A stretch of DNA of 45,399 nt from CALAZP01 sp964410725. GTDB taxonomy: Bacteria > Bacteroidota > Bacteroidia > Chitinophagales > Saprospiraceae. Each line of letters opens with the position of its first letter. Position 1 is the first letter of the stretch. The notes beneath the pieces were generated by a model. It ran no database searches, was not told the DNA's origin, and saw nothing but the letters and a program-made list of their open reading frames with translations. Position numbers and translations under genes: made by a program. The stretch is taken from assembly GCA_964410725.1 (NCBI GenBank), contig CAYPID010000018.1, forward strand, positions 1-45,399, in the 5' to 3' direction. Positions 27,070 to 36,327 of the stretch are shown piece by piece.

Positions 27070-27104
27070 AAAAAGAGGAGTCCGTTAATATGACTCCTTT
27101 TTTT
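27070..27104. terminator. bidirectional terminator, ArsR gene 2 and lspA
   Basis: AGGAGTC (27076-27082) and GACTCCT (27092-27098) form a perfect stem with a 9-nt loop, flanked by A-rich sequence on the left and T-rich sequence on the right. It can end transcripts from both sides. The right half includes the stop and last codons of lspA. Confidence 0.75.
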
Positions 27105-27738
27105 CTTCCTCTTTTTCCTCTACCTTTTGATTGGCAAAAAATGTTCTGTTAAACAACAACATGTTGATTACGCCTAAAGTAATAGAAGCATCCGCAACAT
27201 TAAAGACGGGCTGAAAAAACATAATGTGCTTTCCCCCCCATATTGGAAACCATTCCGGTAAGAAGCCATTGATAATTGGAAAATAAAACATATCCACCAC
27301 CTTACCGTGTAAAAAAGTTGCATAGCCACCTGCCTCTGGAAAAATTTCTGCTAATCCTCCATGGTAAGTCGATTCACTAAAAATCAACCCATAAAATGCA
27401 CTGTCAATAATGTTTCCTATTGCACCAGCTAGAATAAGTGAGAAACTGATTAAAATTCCTTTTTTGGCTCCGCTGTTTAAGAGAAAGTTAAGGTAATAAA
27501 TCAGAAAACCCACGGCTATAATTCTAAATACACTAAGCACCAACTTTCCGTATTCACCCCCGAGACTTAAACCAAAAGCCATTCCATTATTTTCTACAAA
27601 ATGTATTAAGGCCCAATCTATTCCTAGAATTTTAAATTCATCTCCGTATTCCATGTTAGTTTTTACCCATATCTTAAGCCACTGATCTAGTACTAAGACA
27701 GTAAAAACAATTGCAATAAGCCAAAATTTCTTTTTCAA
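27085..27738 (-). CDS. lspA: lipoprotein signal peptidase (signal peptidase II)
   Basis: Cleaves prolipoprotein signal peptides after diacylglyceryl transfer at the inner membrane. It has four hydrophobic helices. The catalytic aspartates are Asp149 in GKVVDMFYFP and Asp183 in FNVADASI, with FVENNGMAFG as the conserved N-terminal motif. At 217 residues it is longer than E. coli LspA, with a loop near 118-145 and a Glu/Lys-rich tail. The start is TTG at 27738, since a stop closes the frame upstream. It lies 11 bp after pdxA, so the two form an operon. Confidence 0.94.
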   Translation of the reverse strand: MKKKFWLIAIVFTVLVLDQWLKIWVKTNMEYGDEFKILGIDWALIHFVENNGMAFGLSLGGEYGKLVLSVFRIIAVGFLIYYLNFLLNSGAKKGILISFSLILAGAIGNIIDSAFYGLIFSESTYHGGLAEIFPEAGGYATFLHGKVVDMFYFPIINGFLPEWFPIWGGKHIMFFQPVFNVADASITLGVINMLLFNRTFFANQKVEEKEEEKKESY

Positions 27739-27749
27739 AATTTCAATTT

Positions 27750-28826
27750 TTATTCATCCGAATCTGTGAGAATTTCATCCTCACCGTTATCATAAATGTT
27801 CTTTCTTACTAAAGGATTAGCATGATCATCTCGATAATTCTTACGATTTTTTGCTAAATCTATTGCCGTAAAAAGCGCTTGCCTAAAAGAAGCTGGATCC
27901 GCCTCATTTTTGCCTGCCAAATCAAAACCTGTCCCATGATCCGGCGAAGTCCTAACTACCGGTAGTCCTGCAGTAAAATTAGTCCCCTTTCCAAAAGCTA
28001 AAAGTTTAAAGGGCACCAACCCTTGATCGTGATACATAGCCATAATTCCGTCAAACTTGGAATAAGTGCCGCTTCCAAAAAAACCATCGGCTGCAAAAGG
28101 CCCCATGACTAACAACCCTTTTTCCTTTAAATCATTGATTACCGGCTGCAGAATTTTAATTTCCTCTTCTCCAATCACTCCACCATCACCCGCGTGTGGA
28201 TTCAATCCCAATATTGCAATTTTAGGTCTTTCCAAACCGAAATCCTTAATCAAACTATCATGCATAATTTGGATTTTCTTGGTTAAAGTCGAACCATCCA
28301 AAGAGGCAGCAATTTCTTCAACCGGAATATGATTGGTAGCCACTCCAACTCTAAGATTGTCCTGAACCATGAACATCAAACTTTCTTTGATTCCAAATGC
28401 ATCAGTTAAATATTCAGTATGTCCTTTGTATGGAAAATTTGCCAACTGCATAGAATACTTGTTAATGGGTGCAGTCACCAATGCATCAATATCCCCAGCC
28501 TTTAAATCCTGTACAGCCCGTTCCAATGCTTTGAACGCATAGACTCCCCCTTCAACAGAAGCTTTTCCCAGGTTGATGGTCACCGCTTCTTGCCAACAAT
28601 TAGCCACATTTACTTTTCCTTCTATTGGGTTTTCTCCCAATTTTAATTGATTGAACCTGAAATCGTCATTTACTATATTCTTATGGTATGACATCACTTT
28701 TGATGCACCATAAATGATTGGGGTACATAGCGCCAGAATTCTATCATCTAAAAAAGTTTTAATGATAACCTCTGGTCCTATGCCATTTATATCTCCAATG
28801 GTAACCCCTACTTTAATTCGATCCAT
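27750..28826 (-). CDS. pdxA: 4-hydroxythreonine-4-phosphate dehydrogenase
   Basis: Oxidises 4-phosphohydroxy-L-threonine in the DXP-dependent pyridoxal phosphate pathway. The 358 residues begin with VGVTIGDINGIGPEVIIK and contain the metal-binding His of the GHTEYLTDAFG segment, the AILGLNPHAGDGG motif, YHDQGLVPFK (second metal site) and TSPDHGTGFDLAG. Length is normal. It is divergent from rsmA, a pair that is co-directional in E. coli. The -7 box on the minus strand is at 28856-28863. Confidence 0.95.
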   Translation of the reverse strand: MDRIKVGVTIGDINGIGPEVIIKTFLDDRILALCTPIIYGASKVMSYHKNIVNDDFRFNQLKLGENPIEGKVNVANCWQEAVTINLGKASVEGGVYAFKALERAVQDLKAGDIDALVTAPINKYSMQLANFPYKGHTEYLTDAFGIKESLMFMVQDNLRVGVATNHIPVEEIAASLDGSTLTKKIQIMHDSLIKDFGLERPKIAILGLNPHAGDGGVIGEEEIKILQPVINDLKEKGLLVMGPFAADGFFGSGTYSKFDGIMAMYHDQGLVPFKLLAFGKGTNFTAGLPVVRTSPDHGTGFDLAGKNEADPASFRQALFTAIDLAKNRKNYRDDHANPLVRKNIYDNGEDEILTDSDE

Positions 28827-28836
28827 TATTTATCTA

Positions 28837-28863
28837 TATGTTTGTGTAACACTCACAAAAATA
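28837..28863. promoter_or_regulatory. facing -7 boxes of rsmA and pdxA
   Basis: Plus strand TATGTTTG (28837-28844) for rsmA and minus strand TATTTTTG (28856-28863) for pdxA both match TAnnTTTG. The boxes face each other, so the two predicted starts (near 28850) coincide and the transcripts would cross the opposite promoter. No strong -33 elements are visible. Confidence 0.4.
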
Positions 28864-28868
28864 ACATT

Positions 28869-29636
28869 TTGAAAGCCAAAAAATCATTCGGACAACACTT
28901 TCTCAAAAACGCCCAAATTGCTGAAAAGATTGCAATGGCAATAGATGGGGAAGTGGACCATATTTTGGAGGTAGGCCCCGGCACAGGCAACCTAACCATC
29001 CACCTGATTAAACTTCAAAAAAAACTCATGTTGGTTGAAGCTGATCCAGATATGGTAGCTACCCTTAAAAAAAATCCCGCAACCAACAGTTTGGTTATTA
29101 TCGAAAAAGATTTTTTGAAATTACCCCTAGACCAGTGTTTCCATAATTTACCGTTTGGCCTGGTTGGAAATTTTCCCTACAACATTTCTTCTCAAATCAT
29201 TTTCAAAATGTTAGAATATGCATCATATATCCCTATCATGGTAGGCATGTTTCAAAAGGAAGTCGCAGAGAGAATAGCCGCTGATCCAGGTACTAAATCC
29301 TACGGAGTAATAAGTGTTTTGACTCAAGCTAAATATTCCGTAGAATATTTATTTACAGTGGATAAATCTGAATTTAACCCTCCTCCTAAAGTTCAATCAG
29401 GTGTGATTCGACTCATCAGGAAAGGTGCTTTAAATATTGATTACAATGAAAAGTTGTTTAAACAAATCGTTAAAACTACCTTTGGTCAAAGAAGGAAAAT
29501 GATTCGAAATACCCTAAAGTCAATTGTTCCGGAAAATTTTTCCTTAGAAGATTCGTATTACAATAAGAGGCCAGAACAATTGAGTTTAGCAGATTTCATT
29601 ACTTTGACTCAAAAAATTGACAACCATGACGCTTGA
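28869..29636 (+). CDS. rsmA: 16S rRNA dimethyltransferase RsmA (KsgA)
   Basis: Dimethylates two adjacent adenines in the 3' terminal helix of 16S rRNA. The start is the TTG at 28869, giving MKAKKSFGQHFL, the usual N-terminus; an upstream TTG at 28842 would add a tail with no homology. SAM motif I is ILEVGPGTGNLT, followed by the acidic VEAD, and the NFPYNISSQI catalytic motif lies near 102. Length is 255 residues. The ORF overlaps the next gene by 11 bp. Confidence 0.94.
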   Translation: MKAKKSFGQHFLKNAQIAEKIAMAIDGEVDHILEVGPGTGNLTIHLIKLQKKLMLVEADPDMVATLKKNPATNSLVIIEKDFLKLPLDQCFHNLPFGLVGNFPYNISSQIIFKMLEYASYIPIMVGMFQKEVAERIAADPGTKSYGVISVLTQAKYSVEYLFTVDKSEFNPPPKVQSGVIRLIRKGALNIDYNEKLFKQIVKTTFGQRRKMIRNTLKSIVPENFSLEDSYYNKRPEQLSLADFITLTQKIDNHDA

Positions 29637-30072
29637 AGACAAAATAAATGTGGACCTAAAGTCTGCCATGAAAGCTAAAGACGCTATTGCTCTTAGAGGA
29701 ATTCGCGCCATAAAAGCCGCTATTTTGCTTGCTAAAACTGACGGCTCTGGAAAAGAATTAAACGAGGAGACAGAAATTAAACTTCTGCAAAAATTGATCA
29801 AACAAAGGAAAGACTCTCTAGAAATCTACGAAAAGCAAAACAGAGGAGATTTGGCCCAAACTGAAAAAGAGGAGATTGGAATCATAGAAAAATATTTGCC
29901 AGAGCAACTTTCTCCAGAAGAATTAACTCTTGCATTGCAAAATATTATTCAAAAAGTTGGCGCTTCCACTATTAAAGACCTAGGGAAAGTTATGGGAGTG
30001 GCAACTAAAGAACTTTCCGGAAAAGCTGATGGGAAAACCATATCAACCCTTCTAAAAAATTTATTAGCCTAA
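29626..30072 (+). CDS. GatB/YqeY domain protein
   Basis: A 148-residue YqeY-family protein from the ATG at 29626. The family pattern is LEDKINVDLKSAMKAKDAIALRGIRAIKAAI, EIKLLQKLIKQRKDSLEIY, IEKYLPEQLSPEEL, and DLGKVMGVATKELSGKADGKTIS. This domain is also the C-terminal tRNA-binding tail of GatB. Stand-alone YqeY has no settled function, but a tRNA- or amidotransferase-linked role is often assumed. It is coupled to rsmA (11 bp overlap) and directly abuts the aldehyde dehydrogenase ATG. Confidence 0.88.
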   Translation: MTLEDKINVDLKSAMKAKDAIALRGIRAIKAAILLAKTDGSGKELNEETEIKLLQKLIKQRKDSLEIYEKQNRGDLAQTEKEEIGIIEKYLPEQLSPEELTLALQNIIQKVGASTIKDLGKVMGVATKELSGKADGKTISTLLKNLLA

Positions 30073-31608
30073 ATGCATAACATGAACTTATCTTTTCTAA
30101 AATCTCTACATCTATCGCCAACTAATCCTGGAACATCCACCGGCCAAAAAGAATACTTATCTAATGATTTTATTGAATCCTATTCGCCTATTGATGGCAC
30201 CCTCATTGGAAAAGTAAGCGTGACCACCAAAGAGGAATATCAACAAGTAGTCACAAAAGCTCAAGAAGCTTTCGGAAAATGGAGGCTCGTCCCAGCCCCC
30301 AAAAGAGGTGAAATTATTAGACAATATGGAAATGCACTCAGGTCTGTTAAAGATGATTTAGGCAAATTGGTTTCACTAGAGATGGGAAAAAGTCTTCAAG
30401 AAGGTCTTGGAGAAGTTCAGGAAATGATAGATATCTGTGATTTTGCAGTCGGGCTTTCTAGACAATTATATGGATTGACTATGCATTCCGAAAGACCCGT
30501 TCACAGAATGTATGAGCAATGGCATCCTCTGGGAATTGTTGGCATTATTTCAGCCTTTAACTTCCCGGTAGCAGTTTGGTCCTGGAATGCCATGATCGCT
30601 TTCGCTTGCGGTGATGTCTGTATTTGGAAAGCCTCTGAAAAAACTCCTTTATGTGCAGTGGCTTGTCAAAAATTATTTGCCCAAATACTCAAGGAAAACG
30701 ATCTTCCCGAAGGCATCTCCAATATCGTAACTGGAGATTACAACGTAGGTGAATGGATGACGAAAGATGATCGAATTCCTCTTATATCAGCCACCGGAAG
30801 CACAAGAATGGGAAAGATAGTTGGAGCAGAAGTAGCCAAAAGATTAGGAAAAACCATTTTAGAATTGGGTGGTAATAATGCTATTATCGTCACCCCTTCT
30901 GCCGACTTGAACCTCGTACTTACTGGAGCCCTTTTTGGAGCAGTAGGAACAGCTGGCCAAAGATGCACCAGCACCAGAAGACTCATTGTTCACAAAAGTA
31001 TCTATAACGAGGTACGAGATAAACTTTCCTCCGCCTATCAACAAATTAAAATCGGGAACCCCCTGGACGCTAGTATCCACATGGGACCTCTAATCGACGA
31101 AATGGCGGTTAATAATTACTTGGATACCCTGAAAAAAATAGAAAGTGAAGGGGGGAAATTTGCTGTTCCTGGAGGCGCACTTCAGAACGGTGAATACGCA
31201 AAAGGCTATTTTGTAAAACCCTGTATCGCCGAAGTTTCACCCAATAGCTCCATAGCTCAAACTGAAACTTTTGCACCTATTTTGTACCTAATGCCCTACG
31301 AAAATATAGAGGAAGCCATCGCAATCAATAATGGTGTCCCCCAAGGCCTTTCTTCTGCAATCATGACTAATGACTTAAAGGAATCAGAACAATTCTTGTC
31401 CTGCGCAGGCTCTGATTGTGGAATAGCAAACGTAAATATTGGTACAAGCGGCGCTGAAATTGGTGGTGCTTTTGGTGGCGAAAAAGAAACCGGCGGTGGC
31501 CGGGAGAGTGGGTCCGATGCTTGGAAAGCTTATATGCGAAGACAAACCAATACCATAAATTACAGCAATGATTTGCCACTGGCCCAAGGAATTAAATTTG
31601 ATTTTTAA
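30073..31608 (+). CDS. ALDH7-family aldehyde dehydrogenase
   Basis: A 511-residue NAD-dependent aldehyde dehydrogenase of the antiquitin/ALDH7 group. Members oxidise alpha-aminoadipic semialdehyde (or piperideine-6-carboxylate) in lysine breakdown. Visible features are IISAFNFPVAVWSWN, the Glu of ILELGGNNAII, the catalytic Cys of GTAGQRCTSTRRL (near 298), and the family C-terminus GGAFGGEKETGGGRESGSDAWK. The class III aminotransferase 2.6 kb away could feed it, but that link is inference. It overlaps rlmN tail-to-tail by 4 bp. Confidence 0.88.
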   Translation: MHNMNLSFLKSLHLSPTNPGTSTGQKEYLSNDFIESYSPIDGTLIGKVSVTTKEEYQQVVTKAQEAFGKWRLVPAPKRGEIIRQYGNALRSVKDDLGKLVSLEMGKSLQEGLGEVQEMIDICDFAVGLSRQLYGLTMHSERPVHRMYEQWHPLGIVGIISAFNFPVAVWSWNAMIAFACGDVCIWKASEKTPLCAVACQKLFAQILKENDLPEGISNIVTGDYNVGEWMTKDDRIPLISATGSTRMGKIVGAEVAKRLGKTILELGGNNAIIVTPSADLNLVLTGALFGAVGTAGQRCTSTRRLIVHKSIYNEVRDKLSSAYQQIKIGNPLDASIHMGPLIDEMAVNNYLDTLKKIESEGGKFAVPGGALQNGEYAKGYFVKPCIAEVSPNSSIAQTETFAPILYLMPYENIEEAIAINNGVPQGLSSAIMTNDLKESEQFLSCAGSDCGIANVNIGTSGAEIGGAFGGEKETGGGRESGSDAWKAYMRRQTNTINYSNDLPLAQGIKFDF

Positions 31609-32639
31609 TCTTTATTAGCCAACTGGCCGCAAGCTGCATCAATATCCTTTCCTCTACTTCTTCTCACCGTTACCATAATTTTCTTTTTGGTGAGTAATTG
31701 GGCGAAAGCATCAACAGTATTGGAATCAGATTTATCAAACAACCCATCTCCAATTGGATTGTACTCGATAATATTGACCCTTACGGGAAAAAATTGGCAA
31801 AGCTTGAATAATTGAGCGGCATCCTCTAGAGAATCATTAAAATTTTTAAGCGCTATATATTCATAACTGATCCTATTACCAGTTTTTTGATAAAAATATA
31901 CCATAGCAGACATTAAAGCCTCCAAATTATTGTGTTCATTAATAGGCATAATGGAATTTCTTTTACCATCTGTAGCTGCATGTAGAGATAACGCCAAATT
32001 AACTCGTAGGTTATCGTCTGCTAATTTCCGAATCATCTTGGCAATCCCCGCAGTACTTATAGTAATTCTCCTAGGAGACATCCCCATACCCTGTGGACTC
32101 GTAATTATTTCTATACTTTTAATCACCTCACTATAAGCCAATAAAGGTTCTCCCATACCCATATACACTATATTAGTTAAAGGCCTTCCAAATACCTCTT
32201 CGCATTCTCTGTTAACCTGAACAACTTGATCGAATATTTCCGCCGCTTCCAAGTTTCGAACTCTTTTCATTTTACCAGTAGCACAAAAACTACAAGTAAG
32301 ACTACAGCCTACCTGACTGCTGACACAAACAGTATACCTTTTGTCCTCCACTACTGGAATCAGCACCGATTCAATAAAATGTCCATCGTGTAACTGAAAT
32401 CTAAATTTGATTGTTCCATCTTCACTTCTCTGTTTTTTATCTAACTTAATCCCATTGATGACAAAATGATCAGATAATAAATCTCTAAGTGGTTTTGATA
32501 AATTCGTCATTTCGTCAAAACTATGCACCCCCTTTTGCCACAACCACTCTTCTATTTGCTTGACCCTAAAACCTTGCTGTCCATGACTTTTCATGAAAGA
32601 AACCATTGCTTGATTGTCTTTCTTCCTAATATCTTCCAA
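31605..32639 (-). CDS. rlmN: dual-specificity 23S rRNA/tRNA A2 methyltransferase RlmN
   Basis: A radical SAM enzyme that methylates C2 of A2503 in 23S rRNA and A37 of some tRNAs. The 4Fe-4S Cys are 112, 116 and 119 (GCSLTCSFCATGKMKR). The methyl-carrier Cys pair is represented by Cys105 and the late Cys in RGKDIDAACGQL. The N-terminal RNA-binding part matches FRVKQIEEWLWQKG. The start is TTG; a stop closes the frame upstream, and starting at Met12 would cut the conserved DIR segment. It is divergent from rpoN. Confidence 0.94.
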   Translation of the reverse strand: MEDIRKKDNQAMVSFMKSHGQQGFRVKQIEEWLWQKGVHSFDEMTNLSKPLRDLLSDHFVINGIKLDKKQRSEDGTIKFRFQLHDGHFIESVLIPVVEDKRYTVCVSSQVGCSLTCSFCATGKMKRVRNLEAAEIFDQVVQVNRECEEVFGRPLTNIVYMGMGEPLLAYSEVIKSIEIITSPQGMGMSPRRITISTAGIAKMIRKLADDNLRVNLALSLHAATDGKRNSIMPINEHNNLEALMSAMVYFYQKTGNRISYEYIALKNFNDSLEDAAQLFKLCQFFPVRVNIIEYNPIGDGLFDKSDSNTVDAFAQLLTKKKIMVTVRRSRGKDIDAACGQLANKD

Positions 32640-32670
32640 AAGATGTATTATTTATTTTTTTAATATAAAA

Positions 32671-32683
32671 GCGTAATTTACGC
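32671..32683. repeat. short palindrome between rlmN and rpoN
   Basis: GCGTAATTTACGC, two perfect 6-bp arms around one T, stands out in the AT-rich 116 bp divergent spacer. It is 32 bp from the rlmN start and 72 bp from the rpoN start. It may be a binding site. Confidence 0.3.
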
Positions 32684-32755
32684 ACCTAATTTAATAAACC
32701 CTTAAAGGTCAAAATGCATTATATACGTGTTTTGTTTCAAATAACTAATTAACTA

Positions 32756-34234
32756 ATGATCAGACAAGGACTAAGCCAAAAAATGCTGCAGAAATTGTCC
32801 CCTCAACAAATTCAGTTGATGAAGCTGTTGCAGGTTCCTGCTGACCAATTAGAACAAAGAATTAAGGAAGAATTAGAAGCCAATCCAGCATTAGAAGAAG
32901 GGATGCCAGATTCTTCTGAAAATGATGACTTCAATCAAGAAGATTCCGAGTTTAATGACAATAATGACGATTTATTTGAACTGGATGATTATATGAATGA
33001 ATACATCGAAGATGATCCAAGCACCTATAAAACTAAAAATAATCTCAGCTCCACGGACGAGGAACAAAAATCTATTCCTATTCCGGTTGAAACCAGTTTT
33101 CATGACTATTTAGAACAGCAATTGGGCTTAATTACTTCATTGGATGATCGGCAAACAACCATAGCGGAACAAATTATTGGTTCCATAGACGAAGATGGAT
33201 ATTTAAGACGAGATGTCCCGTCCATTATAGATGACTTAATGTTTGCACAAAACCTATTTGTAGAAGAGTCCGAAATCAAAGTTATTCTTAATTTGATTCA
33301 ACAGTTTGATCCCCCTGGAGTGGGCGCCCAGGATTTGCAAGAATGTCTATTGCTTCAAATGGAACACGCTTTGGTCGCGGAACCAGAATCCAAAGTATTA
33401 TTGCTTGCCAAAACTATTCTGACCGATCATTTCGATGCGTTTACCAAAAAGCATTATGACAGATTAATTAAAGTGCTGGAAATTTCTGAAAATGAACTTA
33501 AAAATTCTTTAAATGAAATATTGCGCTTAAACCCAAAACCCGCAAGTTCATTCGTTGGAAATACCTCCAAAAATAATGTTCAATATGTCATTCCAGACTT
33601 TTTTATCTTAAACAGGGATGGTCATTTAGAACTCTCCCTTCACTCGAAAAATGCACCTGATCTATATATCAATGACCATTACAAGGATTTACTTAAATCT
33701 GCAAAAAGAAATAATGGATTGTCTAATAAAAAGGATAAAGATGCATTGGTTTTTATTAAGCAAAAAATAGATAGCGCTAAATGGTTTATCGATGCTATCA
33801 AACAAAGACAAGATACCTTGTATAGGACGATGTATGCTATTCTGCAATATCAATACGACTATTTTTCAACAGGGGATGCTAAAAAACTAAAACCTATGAT
33901 TTTAAAGGATATATCTGATCTTACTGGTCTGGATATCTCAACAATTTCTAGAGTGGTCAACAGCAAATTTGTTCAAAGTGAATTCGGCACTAAAAAACTC
34001 AAAGAATTTTTCTCAGAATCTATGCAAACTGATACTGGAGAAGAAGTTTCTACGCTAGAGGTTAAAAAAATCCTTAATGATCTAGTGTCCGCAGAGGATA
34101 AACGCAAACCTTATTCCGATGAGAAACTAAAAGAACTATTAACCGAAAAAGGTTACAACATTGCTCGGCGAACAGTAGCAAAATATAGAGAACAACTCAA
34201 TATTCCAGTGGCTAGATTGAGGAAAGCCCTTTAA
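32756..34234 (+). CDS. rpoN: RNA polymerase sigma-54 factor
   Basis: Recognises -24/-12 promoters and needs an activator ATPase. Region I is the Gln/Leu-rich MIRQGLSQKMLQKLSPQQIQLMKLLQVP (about 1-30), followed by LEQRIKEELEANPALEEG. An acidic region II (50-115), the core-binding domain, an HTH with DISDLTGLDISTISRVVNSKF, and the RpoN box ARRTVAKYRE (470-479) complete it. No sigma-54 activator lies in the window, so its regulon is elsewhere. The last 23 bp overlap the convergent aminotransferase. Confidence 0.96.
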   Translation: MIRQGLSQKMLQKLSPQQIQLMKLLQVPADQLEQRIKEELEANPALEEGMPDSSENDDFNQEDSEFNDNNDDLFELDDYMNEYIEDDPSTYKTKNNLSSTDEEQKSIPIPVETSFHDYLEQQLGLITSLDDRQTTIAEQIIGSIDEDGYLRRDVPSIIDDLMFAQNLFVEESEIKVILNLIQQFDPPGVGAQDLQECLLLQMEHALVAEPESKVLLLAKTILTDHFDAFTKKHYDRLIKVLEISENELKNSLNEILRLNPKPASSFVGNTSKNNVQYVIPDFFILNRDGHLELSLHSKNAPDLYINDHYKDLLKSAKRNNGLSNKKDKDALVFIKQKIDSAKWFIDAIKQRQDTLYRTMYAILQYQYDYFSTGDAKKLKPMILKDISDLTGLDISTISRVVNSKFVQSEFGTKKLKEFFSESMQTDTGEEVSTLEVKKILNDLVSAEDKRKPYSDEKLKELLTEKGYNIARRTVAKYREQLNIPVARLRKAL

Positions 34235-35396
34235 CAATAATGGAACATGCCTTTTCAATTTCTTCATCCTTAATAATCAAAGGGGGCGCAATTCTAAGAC
34301 TTCGATTATTAAATAAAAACCAATCTGTAATTAGCCCATTTTTCAAGCAATATCGAATTACTTTTTGGACCGTTTCAAAATCTTCTAACTCAACTGCCAT
34401 CATCAAACCACAATTTCTAACTTCTAAAATGGCAGGATGAACCAATCCTTCTCTAAATCTATTGGCTTTAAATTTTACCTGTTCAATTAAATCACTTTCA
34501 TGCAAATATTGGGCAGTAGCTAAAGAAGCTGCACAACTCACTGGATGACCACCAAAAGTAGTAATGTGTCCTAAGGGTGGATTTTTGCTCAAAGACTGCA
34601 TAATAGCATTTGGTGCAATAAACGCTCCAATGGGCATACCCCCGCCCATCCCCTTGGCCAAAAGCAAAATATCTGGAACAATGTCAAATTGCTCAAAAGC
34701 AAAAAATGTACCTGTCCTACCAAATCCGCATTGGATTTCGTCCAATACTAATAAGGCGCCTACCTCATTACATCTATTTCTTAACTTTTTCAGATAATCA
34801 AACTTTGGCAATTGTACCCCGGCTTCTCCTTGAACAGTTTCAATAATTACACAAGCAGTTGAATGATCAATTCGGTCTAAACATGCTTCACAATTATATG
34901 AAATATGGTTAATGCCAGGCAACAATGGATGAAAAGGACCTGTAAAATCCTTGGGACTCATAAGACTTGCTGCACCTTGGGTACTTCCATGATAGGCATT
35001 TTTACATGCAACAATATTGGGCCTGCCAGTATATCTTTTTGCCAGCTTCATTGCCCCCTCTGTCGCTTCCGACCCGCTATTAACAAAATAAACCGTATCT
35101 AGTGGATCTGGAAGTATATTACTTAAAAGGGATGCCAATTCTACCTGAGGACTTAATATATATTCTCCGTATACTAAAGTATGGAGGTATTTTTGGGATT
35201 GATTTACAATTGCAGATACCACCTTGGGGTGACAGTGCCCAAGAGCACTCACACCAATTCCCGCAATTAAATCCATGTATTTCAATCCGTCCTTGTCCTC
35301 TAAATACATGCCTCTGCCTTTGACTACCTCAATTTCCAAAGGCATTTCACTTGTCTGAGCGAGATGATTAAGAAAGAGTTGTCTATGTGAAACCAT
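34212..35396 (-). CDS. class III PLP-dependent aminotransferase
   Basis: A 394-residue fold-type I aminotransferase of the acetylornithine/ornithine type. Signatures are MDLIAGIGVSALGHCHPKV, VNSGSEATEGAMKLAKRYTG, IETVQGEAGV, VLDEIQCGFGRTG (the PLP Asp) and the Schiff-base Lys in LLLAKGMGGGMPIGAF. Substrate cannot be fixed by sequence alone: no arginine or lysine pathway gene is adjacent, though an ALDH7 enzyme lies 2.6 kb away. It could act on ornithine, acetylornithine, lysine or another omega-amino acid. Confidence 0.85.
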   Translation of the reverse strand: MVSHRQLFLNHLAQTSEMPLEIEVVKGRGMYLEDKDGLKYMDLIAGIGVSALGHCHPKVVSAIVNQSQKYLHTLVYGEYILSPQVELASLLSNILPDPLDTVYFVNSGSEATEGAMKLAKRYTGRPNIVACKNAYHGSTQGAASLMSPKDFTGPFHPLLPGINHISYNCEACLDRIDHSTACVIIETVQGEAGVQLPKFDYLKKLRNRCNEVGALLVLDEIQCGFGRTGTFFAFEQFDIVPDILLLAKGMGGGMPIGAFIAPNAIMQSLSKNPPLGHITTFGGHPVSCAASLATAQYLHESDLIEQVKFKANRFREGLVHPAILEVRNCGLMMAVELEDFETVQKVIRYCLKNGLITDWFLFNNRSLRIAPPLIIKDEEIEKACSIIVKGLSSI

Positions 35397-35455
35397 TTTG
35401 TTTTATTTTTCCAAGCCTATGATTAGTGTAAGTCGTTCCAATTGTTTATTCAATC

Positions 35456-35486
35456 TTGGTTCAAGGCTCCATATTTCTTACCTTTA
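35456..35486 (+). promoter_or_regulatory. candidate promoter of the thioredoxin-like gene
   Basis: TTG (35456-35458), 20 bp, then TACCTTTA (35479-35486), a seven-of-eight match to TAnnTTTG. The ATG is 16 bp downstream. Confidence 0.35.
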
Positions 35487-35502
35487 AATTAAAATTATCT
35501 GT

Positions 35503-36321
35503 ATGTTAAAAATTGCTTTGCTCTCTCTTATTCATTTTAGCATTTATGCATCTGGTATCACCTTTACTGAAGACAATTGGGATAAAATTTTAGAAAAGGC
35601 AAAAAAACAAGATAAAATTATTTTTCTAGATGCCTATGCAGAGTGGTGTGGCCCATGCAAATTAATGTCTGCTAAGGTTTTTACAGATAGTGAAGTAGGT
35701 TTTTACTATAATAAAAACTTCATCAACGTAAAAATAGACATGGAAAAGGGTGAAGGCTTAAAACTTAGATCTCAGTATCAGGTAACAGCCTACCCAACTT
35801 TGCTGTTTATTACTCCTACAGGCGAAATCATTCAAAAAAAAGTGGGTGCACTTAATGCCAATGATTTTCTACTTCTAGGTAAATCTGCTTTTAGAAATTA
35901 CGATAGAAGTGATTATTACGCCAAACAATATGAAGAGGGCAATCGAGAAATAGATTTTCTTATAGCTTACGTAAAAAGCCTTAATAATGTAGAAAAATCT
36001 CCTATAAAAGTGGCCAATAATTTTCTCAATAATCATAATGGCCCATTTACGGAAGATGAATTATTGCTCATTTATGAAGCTGCTGTCGAAGTAGACTCCA
36101 AAGTTTTTGAAGAACTATTGAACAACTATAAAGAAATAAGCCAACTTGTAGATGGTCAAGCTTTAAACACAAAAATTTTAAATGCCTGTATTCAAACTGC
36201 CAAAAAAGCTCATGAATATCAAATAGAATTTTTACTAAAAGACGTCCGTAAAGTCATGAAAAAATACTTAGGGGAATCTGCAAAAAACAACGCTGAACTT
36301 CAATCACTTTTAAATAATTAA
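35503..36321 (+). CDS. secreted thioredoxin-family protein
   Basis: A 272-residue protein. A short signal sequence (about 1-17, ending near YASG) is followed by a thioredoxin fold with the active site WCGPC at 48-52 and the cis-Pro loop VTAYPTLLF. The C-terminal half (about 140-272) is helical and lacks catalytic motifs; it may bind a partner. The location implies a periplasmic disulfide reductase or isomerase. thiL follows 6 bp later, but a functional link is not obvious. Confidence 0.85.
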   Translation: MLKIALLSLIHFSIYASGITFTEDNWDKILEKAKKQDKIIFLDAYAEWCGPCKLMSAKVFTDSEVGFYYNKNFINVKIDMEKGEGLKLRSQYQVTAYPTLLFITPTGEIIQKKVGALNANDFLLLGKSAFRNYDRSDYYAKQYEEGNREIDFLIAYVKSLNNVEKSPIKVANNFLNNHNGPFTEDELLLIYEAAVEVDSKVFEELLNNYKEISQLVDGQALNTKILNACIQTAKKAHEYQIEFLLKDVRKVMKKYLGESAKNNAELQSLLNN

Positions 36322-36327
36322 CCCTAG

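Noticed and set aside
34212..34234. Frameshift at the rpoN end
   Set aside because: The RpoN box and tail are intact; the overlap with the opposite aminotransferase is a true convergent overlap.
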